From: Arion vulgaris
Lineage: Eukaryota > Mollusca > Gastropoda > Stylommatophora > Arionidae
Direction of reading: 5' to 3'
DNA: 64,000 nucleotides
Assembly (NCBI GenBank): GCA_020796225.1
Contig: CM036756.1
Span: 60,664,644-60,728,643 of the forward strand
A program made the translations under genes and the position numbers. The notes beneath the pieces are model-generated. The model made no database searches and had not been told where the DNA came from. It saw nothing but the letters and a program-made list of their open reading frames with translations. This document shows, piece by piece, positions 53,905-63,756 of this stretch; the stretch's first letter is position 1, and each line of letters starts with the position of its first letter.

Positions 53905-54639
53905 ACTACATAATCCTCAAGTTGCTGCCTCAAGATACAGACTATGCATCCCAGTATTAGTCTTACAATAACATTCCCCCTTTTAGTTCAACTAGTCACT
54001 TGAAACAAAAATCAAGAGTTCAAGCAAGTGTCCTCGATAAGTTAAAGAGAGTCATTCCATAATGTTTTGCGTAGCTGTTTTTAAGATCTTAGGGGATGAA
54101 GTACCTGCCACTTCCTATTTCTAGACCCAAGTGTGCAGGAGAGCCGATTCCTTTCTTCACGTGTGGAACGTCGAGTGTGGGATTGAACTCACACCACTCA
54201 CCGAATGACAAGCGAACGCTTGTGCTAACTCGTTCCACAAGTCATTATATATCTTGCTAAATTCTTTATCCCTCGACATTGGCAGTGCAACCTCTCTCAG
54301 TTTCTCTCACCGTTCCGTTACTGTTTATTTTCGCACTTTAAAGAAAAACTGTAGTTTTAAATGAGGGTGGTGGGTGGTGGTTCGACCTTAAATACATGTC
54401 AATTTCACTTTCTTTTTTTTTTTAAATAGTCCCCGTTTTAAAAAAAAAAGTCAATTGCATACAAGATTTTGTATTTTCTTAAGAGATGTCAAATTGCGAC
54501 CTAGTTTTGCAGACTTGCATAATTAGCACATGTAACTTGTATGTAAAGACTACCAGAACTCTGGGACCTCTTCAACTACACCCAGAGCAAATATATTCTC
54601 AAGCCGTGGTGGCTCTTTGAAAGGTGAGGTAGTAATTGA
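53905..54639. other. Mostly unassigned sequence
   Basis: Apart from the family-K segment at 54063-54245 it holds short T and A runs and no supported frame. Confidence 0.3.
54063..54245 (-). mobile_element. SINE-like family K, copy 2 (tRNA-like head)
   Basis: The sense strand has GAGTTAGCACAAGCGTTCGC (A-box-like) and GTGAGTTCAATCCCACAC (B-box-like). It shares a downstream block with 49540-49640. Confidence 0.5.
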
Positions 54640-54905
54640 ACTCTACTAAGTTTCAATATGGTATACAACTTTGAAAGGTGTATGGCATAAAGAAACTCTA
54701 CTAAGTTACAATATGGTATCTCTACTTACAAGTTTCAATATGGTATACAACTTTAAATGGTGCATGGCATAAAGAAACTCTACTAAGTTACAATATGGTA
54801 TCTCTACTTACAAGTTTCAATATGGTATGCAACTTTAAATGGTGCATGGTATAAAGAAACTCTACTAAGTTTCAATATGATATACAGTTTTAAAAAGGTG
54901 TGTGG
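54640..54905. repeat. ~84-bp tandem repeat, 3 copies
   Basis: The unit holds AAACTCTACTAAGTTACAAT and CTTACAAGTTTCAATATGGT. Confidence 0.88.
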
Positions 54906-55080
54906 TATAAGGCCTTAGATGCATTGAGAGAGAGAAATTCAGAAAGACTGTTATAGTGACAAAGTTCTGCTCAGGACATTTAATGATGAGGATGATACAA
55001 TGGTAGTTGAATAGTCGAGAATGTAAGGTGTCAGGTCATTATTGTCTTAATTATTTTATTTCCCTTTTGTTTATTTGCAG

Positions 55081-55268
55081 ATTGTCTTGCCAATGTCAAT
55101 CAGTCAAGTGCCATGCCTGCCGACGTAGGCGATAATGTCTCTCCCCAAATCTCTCTACCTGGTTTAGCTAATCAATTCTCAAGCCAATCTATGGTGCCAG
55201 ACGCTCCGTCCTTTTTTTTAGAAACAACACACAACCTGCATAGGCTTGTTGCAGTCAGCGATAGCTGA
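55081..55268 (+). CDS. Candidate terminal exon, 61 codons plus TGA
   Basis: The protein is not recognised. A textbook 3' splice site lies upstream: a branch-like CTTAAT near 55047, a T-rich tract, then TTTGCAG ending at 55080. After two bases, one frame stays open for 61 codons to TGA at 55266-55268, while the other two frames stop within about 18 codons. The peptide is rich in Ser, Pro, Asn and Gln (for example QISLPGLANQFSSQ and VPDAPSFFLETTH), has no obvious domain, and reads as ordinary coding composition. It would be a C-terminal exon needing a one-base overhang from upstream. There is no canonical AATAAA in the next 300 bp until one inside a SINE C copy (about 55608). It lies opposite in strand to the candidate exon at 63 kb, so it would belong to another gene or be false. 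Confidence 0.35.
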
Positions 55269-55486
55269 TTGCTAGCGTCAGGGTCAGCACAAGAACAAAG
55301 TTGACCAAGACTCTACTCCGCCTCGTCGTGGCGATCCCGGAAACAGGCGAATACTAAAAACGATTGACTGTTGATGTCACCACAATCAATTTCGTTTTCA
55401 TGATTTCTTCTTTAGCCCTATAGTAAAGCTTATTTATACTTTTACGGGATTTGATGTTTTTTTTATGTATCCTTCTCCGACATTTG

Positions 55487-55755
55487 ATAAGTCCCCCGCC
55501 TTTGTGGTGCCGGGGCCCGAAATGGAAGCAAAGAATAGTACCACTGCAACCTACAATGCATGTCGTATGAAGCGACTGATGTAAGCCCTAGGGATGCTAC
55601 CATTGTAAATAAAAAGCAGTGCAGAAATCGAATGTGCTGACCTACTTTTAGGCGCATAACTAGCACAACGTACAATCTCTCTTAGGCTCAGATCACATAC
55701 AAATCACACAGAGTAGTTGACAAGTGGTCGATATGGAGCGTTCGAAGAAGAAGAA
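55487..55755 (+). mobile_element. SINE family C, copy 10
   Basis: Full length in sense: GTGCCGGGGCCCGAAATGGA, AAAGAATAGTACCACTGCAA, TAAATAAAAAGCAGTGCAGA, GGCTCAGATCACATACAAAT, ATGGAGCGTTCGAAGAAGAA. The flanks GATAAGTCCCC and GATAAGCCCCC are a near-perfect duplication. Confidence 0.92.
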
Positions 55756-56181
55756 GATAAGCCCCCTTATTTATCCCTTTACAATATTTGATAAGCTCGT
55801 CTATGTATACTTTTACATGATGGGATAAACCCAATTATTTATTATTCTACTGCGGGATTCGATATACGAGAATTGAGGACAGTAACTGGATTTACACATT
55901 CTCGCAAACTCATGCGTATACAACTAATTATAACCGGTATCTATATGACGGACAATTGTATGATAACAAATTGTTGTCTCACATTTAGCTTATCAGATCT
56001 AATTGCAGCTGCTCGACTTGCCTATTGACAGGCAGATTTTACTTATTGCCAAATATGTTGTGTATACAGGCCTGTTTAAACTGTATTCTTTGTTTGCTTC
56101 TCAATGTAGTCTAAACAGAGTTGTTTCCTTGTATTGTGTTTTGATTGATTGATTGATAGGACAATTATCATTGCACTTCGG
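55756..56181. other. Unassigned sequence
   Basis: Nothing recognised. Confidence 0.3.
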
Positions 56182-56387
56182 CTCCCGCCTGCCTAGCGTG
56201 TTCGTAGCGCGTTAAACGACGGGTGACAAGCCCCTTATGAGTGCGGTTCGATTCCACGGGCAGGCAGAAAAGCCACAGGTTCTCTAGATTTACGGTGTTC
56301 GTGGCACCGAACCGAAGGGTTACGATATAATGGCACCGAGCCGAAGAGTTGAAAGCTCTCCTGGATCGGGAAACATTTTTTTAATTT
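56182..56387 (+). mobile_element. SINE family D, copy 4
   Basis: A-box CGTAGCGCGTTAAACGACGG, B-box CGGTTCGATTCCACGG, body as in other copies, end CTCCTGGATCGGGAAACA. The flanks CACTTCGG and CACTTCAG are an imperfect duplication. Confidence 0.88.
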
Positions 56388-56404
56388 CACTTCAGTAAGT
56401 AACC

Positions 56405-56995
56405 ATGCATGCTCCGGTCTTTTTCTTATACTGGAAGATCTCAGCGACAGTGCACAAACTCCGTAGCATCGACGAGGATCATCGATGTAATTTACAAGAT
56501 TTAATCTTTCAAATGAATTTTAATCGGGCAGCAGCTTTCCATCCTCCTCTTCTCGATTTTGAACTGCAAAGGGTTCTTTTACGTGCTCAACTTAAATCAG
56601 GACCTATGTTTTATCGTCCGTCTTCTATTTTTTTTTTTTCCGATCCAGAAGCACTTGAGCTTTTCAGCTCTTCGGCTCGGTGTCATGGACATCGTAACCC
56701 TTCGGTTCGGTGCCACGAACACCGTAAATCTGGGGAATCTGTGGCTTTTTCTGCCATCCCGCGGAATCGAACCCGCACACACAGAGGAATAGTCACCCGT
56801 AGTCCAACGCGCAACGAACACGCTGGGCAGACCGGCGCAGGACCTATGTTTTATCGTCCGTCTTCGATATGGCTATGAATTTAATCTCACTGGGGTCTCT
56901 GGAAAAAATATCCCAATGGCTCTACGAGGGAACGAACCGAGAATCTTTGGAGCGAGAGACGAGCGGCTAACCTCTACACCACAGTGATCTAATAT
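56405..56995 (-). mobile_element. SINE family F, copy 2, split by SINE D
   Basis: The two parts (56405-56625 and 56838-56995) reproduce the family-F order of 10428-10818 in reverse. The sense A- and B-box region lies at 56925-56990 (AGAGGTTAGCCGCTCGTCTC, CGGTTCGTTCCC). Confidence 0.85.
56626..56837 (-). mobile_element. SINE family D, copy 5, inside SINE F
   Basis: A near twin of the copy at 18888-19095. The flanking duplication is 28 bp (56598-56625 and 56838-56865), much longer than elsewhere in the window. A poly(T) run at the left is the SINE tail. Confidence 0.93.
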
Positions 56996-57177
56996 TCTGT
57001 TGGTGTTTTCCAAGTACAGTAAGTAAAGATAGTTTCGGTGGATACAGTTACGTTTATTAGTTAAAACTCTTTTAACGTTACATATTGTTTTGTGTTATTG
57101 ATTCTCATACCGATGCTAGTCATACTGTTGTAGTTCTCATATTTTATCAATAGCAAAGAGAGGTTTTTCTTCTATCT

Positions 57178-57676
57178 TCGAACGCTCCATATCGACCACT
57201 TGTTAACCTGATTTGTATGTGATCTGAGCCTAATAGCGATTGTACGTTGTGCCAGTTATGCGTCTACAAGAAGGCCAGCATATCCTTTTTCTGCGATGCT
57301 TTGTATTTACTAGTGTAGCCGCCCGAGTGGTTACAGGGGCCCAAATTTGGAGTGTAAAGAATAGAACCACTGTTACCTGCCACGCATGTCGTAAGAGGCG
57401 ACTAAGGAGGTTTGGCTGAAATCGGATGCATGTGTCCTAAACGTGTAGAAGTCTATGCGTTTAGGGGCCTACCAAACCAATGTGCAACGTATACACATTC
57501 TTGGCAAAGATCAAACATATCTCAAAGAATGATTAAAATTGGTGGTAAAGAACGAACGCAAAGAAGAAGAAGAAGACTAGTGTAGCTTCCTTATGTTCAA
57601 CATCAGTGGATACATGCCTTGTAGGTCACAGCGGTACTATTCTCTGCTTCCTTTCGGGGTCCGCGCTACACGGGCG
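57178..57676 (-). mobile_element. SINE family C, copy 11, split by SINE A
   Basis: The left part has TTCGAACGCTCCATATCGAC and CCAGTTATGCGTCTACAAGA. The right part has CATGCCTTGTAGGTCACAGC and a TACACGGGCGG end. Confidence 0.88.
57319..57575 (+). mobile_element. SINE family A, copy 10, inside SINE C
   Basis: Full length, near consensus. Perfect ACTAGTGTAG duplications flank it (57309-57318 and 57576-57585). Confidence 0.95.
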
Positions 57677-57989
57677 GCAAACAGAGCAAGATACGACAAC
57701 AGATAATTGTATTAAAGAAATAAGCGTACTAGTCACTTCAATGAAAAGTCTGGTCTACAAATGTGTGTTCTGAGTCAGGATCTGCATCTAGTTGAAATGG
57801 GATCGGCCAGTTTCTCTTAGAAATAGCGAAAAGCGAAAATTTGTTGCCTTCTGATGACCCGTACAACACACAAGCCAACCCCACAGCTCTGTGGTGTAGA
57901 TGGAAAACTTTAATTAGGGGGAAAGAGAGGGTCAAAGGGATAACGGGGCTCTGGCTCGCCTGTACTGATGAACTCTTCCCATATGTCAG

Positions 57990-58135
57990 GCTTTTGTGTC
58001 CTTAGAGGCAAACCGAATAAAAGCATGCAGAAACATGGATATGCTGGCATAACTAGCACAACGAACTTTTTCTCTACGGCTCCAATCACATATAGATCCC
58101 AAATAGTGGTTTAACAAGTGGTTGATATAGAGTTA
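57990..58135 (+). mobile_element. SINE family C, copy 12 (diverged)
   Basis: AAAGCATGCAGAAACATGGA, ATAACTAGCACAACGAACTT and TTAACAAGTGGTTGATATAG keep the family order, with many changes and no head. Confidence 0.6.
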
Positions 58136-58574
58136 ATAAATAAAGGGGGGAAAATGAAAATTGACAATTTCGATAAACAAGAAAAACAAATTATTTTCTC
58201 CAAACTGTTCTGTCGTCTTTCGCTTTATTTGTTTTCTGCGAAATTTTGCTGTGGATTTTTCCAGAAAAAACAGAAATCTCGCAGCGCCGTATCAGATCTA
58301 ATTAAGTTTCAAGCAGAATTCTCAACTGATAACATGAGATTTCTAATACTGATAAAGCATGTCATCAGTTCTGGTAATCTTGTAGCAGTTATATAAGTGA
58401 AGTCACATTGACACAACAGATGATCAAATCTTGCTTAAATAAACAATATGAGCAATACATGGGTGAGTTATACAATTATTGTGTTATGTTATTGGTTATA
58501 TATACACAGTGGTTTATTGTGTTATTATTGGTTGTACGTTGTACGTGATATATATTATTAGCTATATACAGTGA
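58136..58574. other. Unassigned AT-rich sequence
   Basis: A 92-codon plus frame (58118-58396) begins in SINE C and is unsupported. Confidence 0.3.
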
Positions 58575-59018
58575 AGTACTTGAGCTTTCAGCTCTTCGGC
58601 TCAGTGCCATGGACATCGTAACCCTTCGGTTCGCTGCCACGAACACCGTAAATCTAGAGAACCTGTGGCTTTTCTGCCAGCCGCGGAATTGAACCACACT
58701 CACGCCCGAGTGGTTACCGGGTCCCAAATTTGGGGTGTAAAGAATAGAACCACTGTTACCTGCCACGTATGTCGTAAGAGGAGACTAAGGAGGTTTGGTT
58801 GAAATCGGATGTACATGTACTAAACGTGTAGAAGTCTTATGCGTTTAGGGCCTACCAAACCAATGTGCAACGTATAAACGTTTTTGGTAAATATCAAACA
58901 TATCACAAAGAGTGATTAAAATTGGTCGTAGAGAAAAACGCAAAGAAGAAGAACCACACTCACATGGAGTTTGTCACCCAACGTACAACGCGCTACGAAC
59001 ACACTGGGTAAGCGGACG
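58575..59018 (-). mobile_element. SINE family D, copy 6, split by SINE A
   Basis: Body 58575-58702 and tRNA-like head 58951-59018 in reverse orientation rejoin at CCACACTCA when the SINE A is removed. Confidence 0.88.
58703..58950 (+). mobile_element. SINE family A, copy 11, inside SINE D
   Basis: Full length. GAACCACACTCAC occurs on both sides (from 58691 and from 58951). Confidence 0.93.
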
Positions 59019-59029
59019 CGAAAAATATA

Positions 59030-59353
59030 CCGTGGTTTAAAAGATGGTTCGGGCATGGGAGAAGAATGGATAATTGCCGCATACCATAACAAATGTTCTG
59101 TGAACTTTCGGGGGGAAAGAGGCAACAAGGCAGACCACTGCTTAGATATAAGGATGTCTGCAAGACCTCAATGAATAACTGTTCTATCGGTCCCAGCAAA
59201 TTGGAAAAATTAGCTGATGATCTAGTTATGTGGAAATCAAAATTACGCAAAGGTGCAGAATCTTTTGAAAAAAAAAGACTTAGCGGTGAGGTGAAAAACA
59301 AGACAGACAAACGAAAACTCAGAAGTTGTCCCAGTAAAACACTTCCCAATTGA
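59030..59353 (+). mobile_element. LINE 3' end, family L6
   Basis: ARRMDNCRIP-type text, a stop, then QMFCELSGGKRQQGRPLLRY, KDVCKTSMNNCSIGPSKLEK, ADDLVMWKSKLRKGAESFEK and KR. The GKRQQGRPLLRYKD block is characteristic of another LINE lineage's C-terminus. Confidence 0.8.
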
Positions 59354-59381
59354 CAGTCTGTAAAGATGAAAATGGCCATAT

Positions 59382-59625
59382 ATGTGGATAAGTGGTAACG
59401 CTTTGCCTTGCGTTCCGAAGATCGTGGATTCAAATCCGGATCGTGCCTTTCTGATCACAGGTGAATTTTTTTCACAGACTCCTAGTTGCCAAAGTTACAG
59501 AGTTCGTGCTTTGTGCACTCTTGGCAGGTAGCGTGTCATTTCTGCGGAGATGGACAGAGCCGTATTGTGTAAATCCCGGTGCAATGAATCCTTCGGCTTT
59601 AAACACTTTAGGCTATATACGGTGG
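59382..59625 (+). mobile_element. SINE family E, copy 6
   Basis: GGATAAGTGGTAACGC (A-box-like), GGATTCAAATCCGG (B-box), CATTTCTGCGGAGATGGACA and AATCCCGGTGCAATGAATCC in sense orientation. Confidence 0.75.
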
Positions 59626-59714
59626 TTATATTGGTTAAATACCGACGTCATTGCATTCTGGGCATACGCATAGGTGCTCATTCTCTCCAAAGATATGTCG
59701 AAGGGTATGCATGC

Positions 59715-59930
59715 TGATGTTTCCTGTGGCTCGCTGGTTAAACAAACACACCCCTTACTCTACTTCTCATGCATCAGGATGTACTTGCTTAACGTGTAAC
59801 TCTAAACTCCTTAAATCACTGGATCGATTCAACATCTCTATTTTAGTGTCTTTATCCAACAGGCAGTTGTGAAGAGACCGAAGAAAATCCCCCTTATCCA
59901 TCTTCAACTCCCCGACAATCAATGAAGTTT
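59715..59930 (+). mobile_element. SINE family G, copy 2
   Basis: CCTGTGGCTCGCTGGTTAAA, GTGTCTTTATCCAACAGGCA and CTTATCCATCTTCAACTCCC match 42016-42337. The 67-bp segment is single-copy here. Confidence 0.7.
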
Positions 59931-60332
59931 ATGCAAGCCTGTCCGCTTTTTCATGGCAAAAAACAAGTACTGTATTGATGTTGTACCCACTTTTTTTCAT
60001 TACATAATGTACAGTGAACCCTTGACACATTTCTGTAACGTTTCTCAAACATAACGTTTGTATCAATTTCGAACTCTTCCCACGGCACTTCTTTTTTTCC
60101 ATAATCCTGGGTTGTCTCACGTCAGGATTAGAAGAGATTTATAGAACAGGATTTTGTGTGTGCTTCGTAGATGTCTCTTACTGCCTCTGCTATTTATGTG
60201 GTCCACATTTGGCGTGGAGGAATTATTTTTGTTGGTGTGATCACATGTTGCTTCTCAGATACCTCAGGAGAGGACGGTCTTACACTCCAGTGTCTGTTCC
60301 GACTGCTGACACTAGCTGAGAGCTGTTGACTT
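59931..60332. other. Unassigned sequence
   Basis: Nothing recognised. Confidence 0.3.
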
Positions 60333-60740
60333 GTCTCTGTAGCTAAGTGATTAAGCCCGAGCATTGCGAGTTGAAAGTCCTGTGTTCGAATCCGGACCGC
60401 GCCGTTCTATTCACGAGTGCATTTTTTCAAGAGATCCCTATGATTCTTGCTTGAGCTACGGAGTTTGTGCCATATGTCGTAAAATCAATTGCAATGAAGT
60501 CAATCCTTAGGCTTTTTTTTTCTTTTTTCCGATCCAGAAGCACTTGAGCTTTCAGCTCTTCGGCTCGGTGCCATGGACATCGTAACCCTTCGGTTCGGTG
60601 CCACGAACACCGTAAATCTGAGGAATCTGTGGCTTTTTCTGCCATCCCGCGGAATTGAACCCGCACACACAGAGGGATAGTCACCCGTAGTCCAACGCGC
60701 TACGAACACGCTGGGCAGGCGGGCAATCCTTAGGCATAAA
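60333..60740 (+). mobile_element. SINE family E, copy 7, split by SINE D
   Basis: TGTCTCTGTAGCTAAGTGAT (A-box), TGTTCGAATCCGGACCGC (B-box), then GCAATGAAGTCAATCCTTAG where SINE D is inserted. The tail continues after 60735. Confidence 0.82.
60513..60723 (-). mobile_element. SINE family D, copy 7, inside SINE E
   Basis: A full copy with the T-run tail at its left edge. Perfect CAATCCTTAGGC duplications flank it (60501-60512 and 60724-60735). Confidence 0.95.
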
Positions 60741-61474
60741 AACCTCCTTAAAAAATCTTAGTCCAAGTAAGTGTCTACAGTGTCCAGTAAGTAGCAGAAA
60801 TATAATAGATAAACTACAAAGCTTGAATAAATGTGTTTAATAAAGACAATAGCACGAATACAATATATAACTAACAAGTCACACACAAAAGAAGTCTAGA
60901 AATCAATAACACAAGAGCAATGAAAGGGAGAGAAAGTTGGAAAGAACTGACTTCATGATTAAAAAGGAGACCTGGTTCGCTTAAAGTTATTCATTGAAAA
61001 CACATAAATTGGGGTATTGATCGACAGCATAACAAGCATGATATATGATGGTGGATATATCAAGGGCAAGGGAGTTGATAAGTTAGTTATACAGGGGCAT
61101 GATAAATACGTGGACATTGACAAGTAAAGTAAAATACAAACAATTGCTTAAACCATCTACACACTTGCCTCGATTGAAACAGTGATGGCAATAATAATAT
61201 CAACATGAGTCGATATCGAACAACTGTAATAACTCAATTAGCTATATTTCTATATTAACTCTTTCACTCCGCAATTCTTTTAAACCTCAAGACAAATTTA
61301 TATTACAATGTATACTGAATTAGACAGTGTACTGTCTCTGTGTCATCTTCAGAAACACAGAGAGCCAGTATATCGACTAAGAAGATTGAAGGGGTTAAAG
61401 AATCAGCTTATATATGACATATAACGATAACAGTATTTCGAAAACGAACTATATAACTCACTATTAGCTATATT
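60741..61474. other. Unassigned AT-rich sequence
   Basis: Nothing recognised. Confidence 0.3.
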
Positions 61475-61640
61475 TCTTTACCTCTGAAGTCGGATACGGC
61501 ACGTCTGTATGGCTGGGGAAGGGGGCTGATATTAAGGAAACCATTGTCTTCACGCAAAAATTAGTCAGATGCGTCACCCAAGGCGTCTTGACTACGCCTG
61601 AATTCATAGTGGACGAACGCAGAAGTAGAAGAAGCTATAC
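61475..61640 (+). mobile_element. SINE family B, copy 4
   Basis: TCTGAAGTCGGATACGGCAC, GTCTGTATGGCTGGGGAAGG, CTTCACGCAAAAATTAGTCA and CTACGCCTGAATTCATAGTG, then GACGAACGCAGAAG. This is the most complete uninterrupted family-B copy. Confidence 0.75.
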
Positions 61641-61864
61641 TTCTATACATATAACGATAACATAATTCAAAAATGGACAACTAAACCCTATTATAATCTA
61701 TACCTCTACGTTAAACAGTCAAATTATATATGATAACATGATTCTAAAACGGAAAACTATAACGCACTGTTAATTATACTTCTATATTAAGCAGATAAAG
61801 TTATATAACATGTAACGATAACGTAATTCAACAATGGACAACCATAACCCACTATGAGCTATAC
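61641..61864. repeat. Degenerate ~65-bp repeat leading into the next array
   Basis: CATATAACGATAAC, CATGTAACGATAAC and CTATAACGCACTG-type phrases recur three to four times, loosely. Confidence 0.5.
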
Positions 61865-62470
61865 CTATATATTATTAAACAGTCAGTCAAGTTATATATT
61901 ATTAAACAGTTCAAGTTATATTATATTATTAAACAGTTCAAGTTATATTATATTATTAAACAGTTCAAGTTATATTATATTATTAAACAGTTCAAGTTAT
62001 ATTATATTATTAAACAGTTCAAGTTATATTATATTATCAAACAGTCAAGTTATGTACTCCCTTAAATAGTACGTTATATATTATTAAACAGTCAAGTTAT
62101 ATATTATTAAACAGTCAAACAGTCAAGTTATGTATTATTAAATCGTCAAGTTATATATTATTAAACAGTCAAACAGTCAAGTTATGTATTATTAAATCGT
62201 CAAGTTATATATTATTAAACTGTCAAGTTATATATTATTAAACTGTCAAGTTATATATTATTAAACAGTCAAGTTATATATTATTAAACTGTCAAGTTAT
62301 ATATTATTAAACAGTCAAGTTATATATTATTAAACAGTCAAGTTATATATTATTAAACAGTCAAACAATCAAGTTATATATTATTAAACAGTCAAACAGT
62401 CAAGTTATATATTATTCAATAGTCAAGTTATATATTATTAAACAGTTACGTTATATATTATTAAGCAGTA
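61865..62470. repeat. 23-bp minisatellite, ~25 copies
   Basis: The unit is CAAGTTATATATTATTAAAC + AGT. An early block has a 30-bp variant (TTCAAGTTATATTATATTAT..). Confidence 0.95.
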
Positions 62471-63010
62471 AGATTATATGACAACAATATCATGATTCGA
62501 CAACGACCACAATTCACTGTACTTTGACATTCAACAAATACTATGAACAAATCTGAAACTCTGAAAACAGCAAAGAATTATTATTACATGTCCATGTAGC
62601 AAGCAATAGAGATTCGGCAAAAGTGGTAGGCGAAAAAGCGAGTGATCACGAATAACATGATTATAGAGAATCTTCTTTACTTTTCATTTAGAATAAAATG
62701 AGTTAAAAGGAGATAATCAAAAACACAGAAAGGAGAAAGAGTTGAGTGAGAGAAAGCGAGAGAACATCTAACTGTTTACGTTAATATTGCGAACTAAAAA
62801 AAAATAATTATGAGAAACTTATTTATATAGGAAATAAAAAGAATATATTTTACTCTACGACAACTGATTCACAAGGAAACCAGGAAACTAACCATCCGAA
62901 TACACTGTATAATCAAATCAGTTGAAATACATTCAAAGTAATATAAAGGATCAAAAGAATATAACACATTATTTCTAGAAATAATAAATAATTTTACTGA
63001 AGTTACTTAC
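62471..63010. other. AT-rich sequence beside the candidate exon
   Basis: No element is recognised. If the exon at 63011-63213 is real, this is the start of its intron. Confidence 0.35.
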
Positions 63011-63213
63011 AAGACATCGGCAGCGGCTGAATCTGTCTGTTCTTGGCGTGGCGAGTCCTGAACGTACCTCGGTCGGTATGCGGGGGGAAGTTTGTCGCCT
63101 CCAACCTGTCTGCGACCGTAATGTGTAGCAGCACGGCAATTGGACAGAATGGCTAGAGTCAATATTTGAAGAGGTGGAAACCAAATACTGGCAGCTTTTC
63201 CTTGCAATCTCAT
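63011..63213 (-). CDS. Candidate first coding exon of a secreted or membrane protein
   Basis: The protein is not recognised. Read on the minus strand, an ATG at 63213 with G at -3 opens a 67-codon frame. It ends in two bases of a further codon and then a consensus 5' splice site GTAAGT (63010-63005), so the exon leaves a 2-nt overhang. The N-terminus begins MRLQGK and has a hydrophobic stretch (about residues 8-23, including IWFPPLQILTLAIL), then small residues near CRAA. This is the layout of a signal peptide with cleavage near residue 27-28. The rest is polar and rich in Pro, Arg, Gln and Asp. GC is visibly higher than in the AT-rich flanks, and no TE homology is seen within the window. The minus-strand leader (63214-63330) contains a short upstream ORF. 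The intron would run toward lower coordinates. Chance remains possible because no second exon is proven. Confidence 0.5.
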
Positions 63214-63392
63214 TCCCTTAGTGGGACCTTATGTTTCTCCCACGGACTAGGGAGAAAACAGAAATGTGGCCCGATGTAGCTGTCCTGGGATGATACCGTC
63301 CATTTCTGGACTGCATTGACTTTTTTTTTTCCCCCACTCAATAAGCTCCTGACCGATGTTTGTCATAGACATTCACATAATTTGTAAATTGA

Positions 63393-63635
63393 TCTTCTTC
63401 GAACGCTCCATATCGACCACTTGTTAACCACTCCTTGTGATTCGTATGTGATCTGAGCGTAAGAGCGATTGTACGTTGTGCTAGTTATGTGCCTACAAGA
63501 AGGCTAGGCCAACACATCCGATTTCTGCGAAGCGGTAGCTTCCCTAGTTTCTAGACCAGTCGCCTCATACGGCATGCTTTATAGGCGCAGTGGTACTATT
63601 CTTTGCTTCCTTTGCGGGCCCCGGCATCACACGAG
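63393..63635 (-). mobile_element. SINE family C, copy 13
   Basis: CTTCTTCGAACGCTCCATAT, GTGATCTGAGCGTAAGAGCG, TACGTTGTGCTAGTTATGTG, GGTACTATTCTTTGCTTCCT, CGGGCCCCGGCATCACACGA. It lies just upstream of the candidate first exon on that exon's strand. Confidence 0.9.
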
Positions 63636-63756
63636 CATGGTATATTGATAGATTTTAAACCAAAAAAATGGAGATACTTTTTTTTCGTTAATCACTTTGA
63701 GTTCATTAGTAGTCATGGTGCATAATGTCTTCTGTTTTTTGCTTTCTTCATCACCA

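Noticed and set aside
59930..60200. Host gene on the minus strand (63-codon frame at 59929-60120)
   Set aside because: No start context, splice site or homology supports it.
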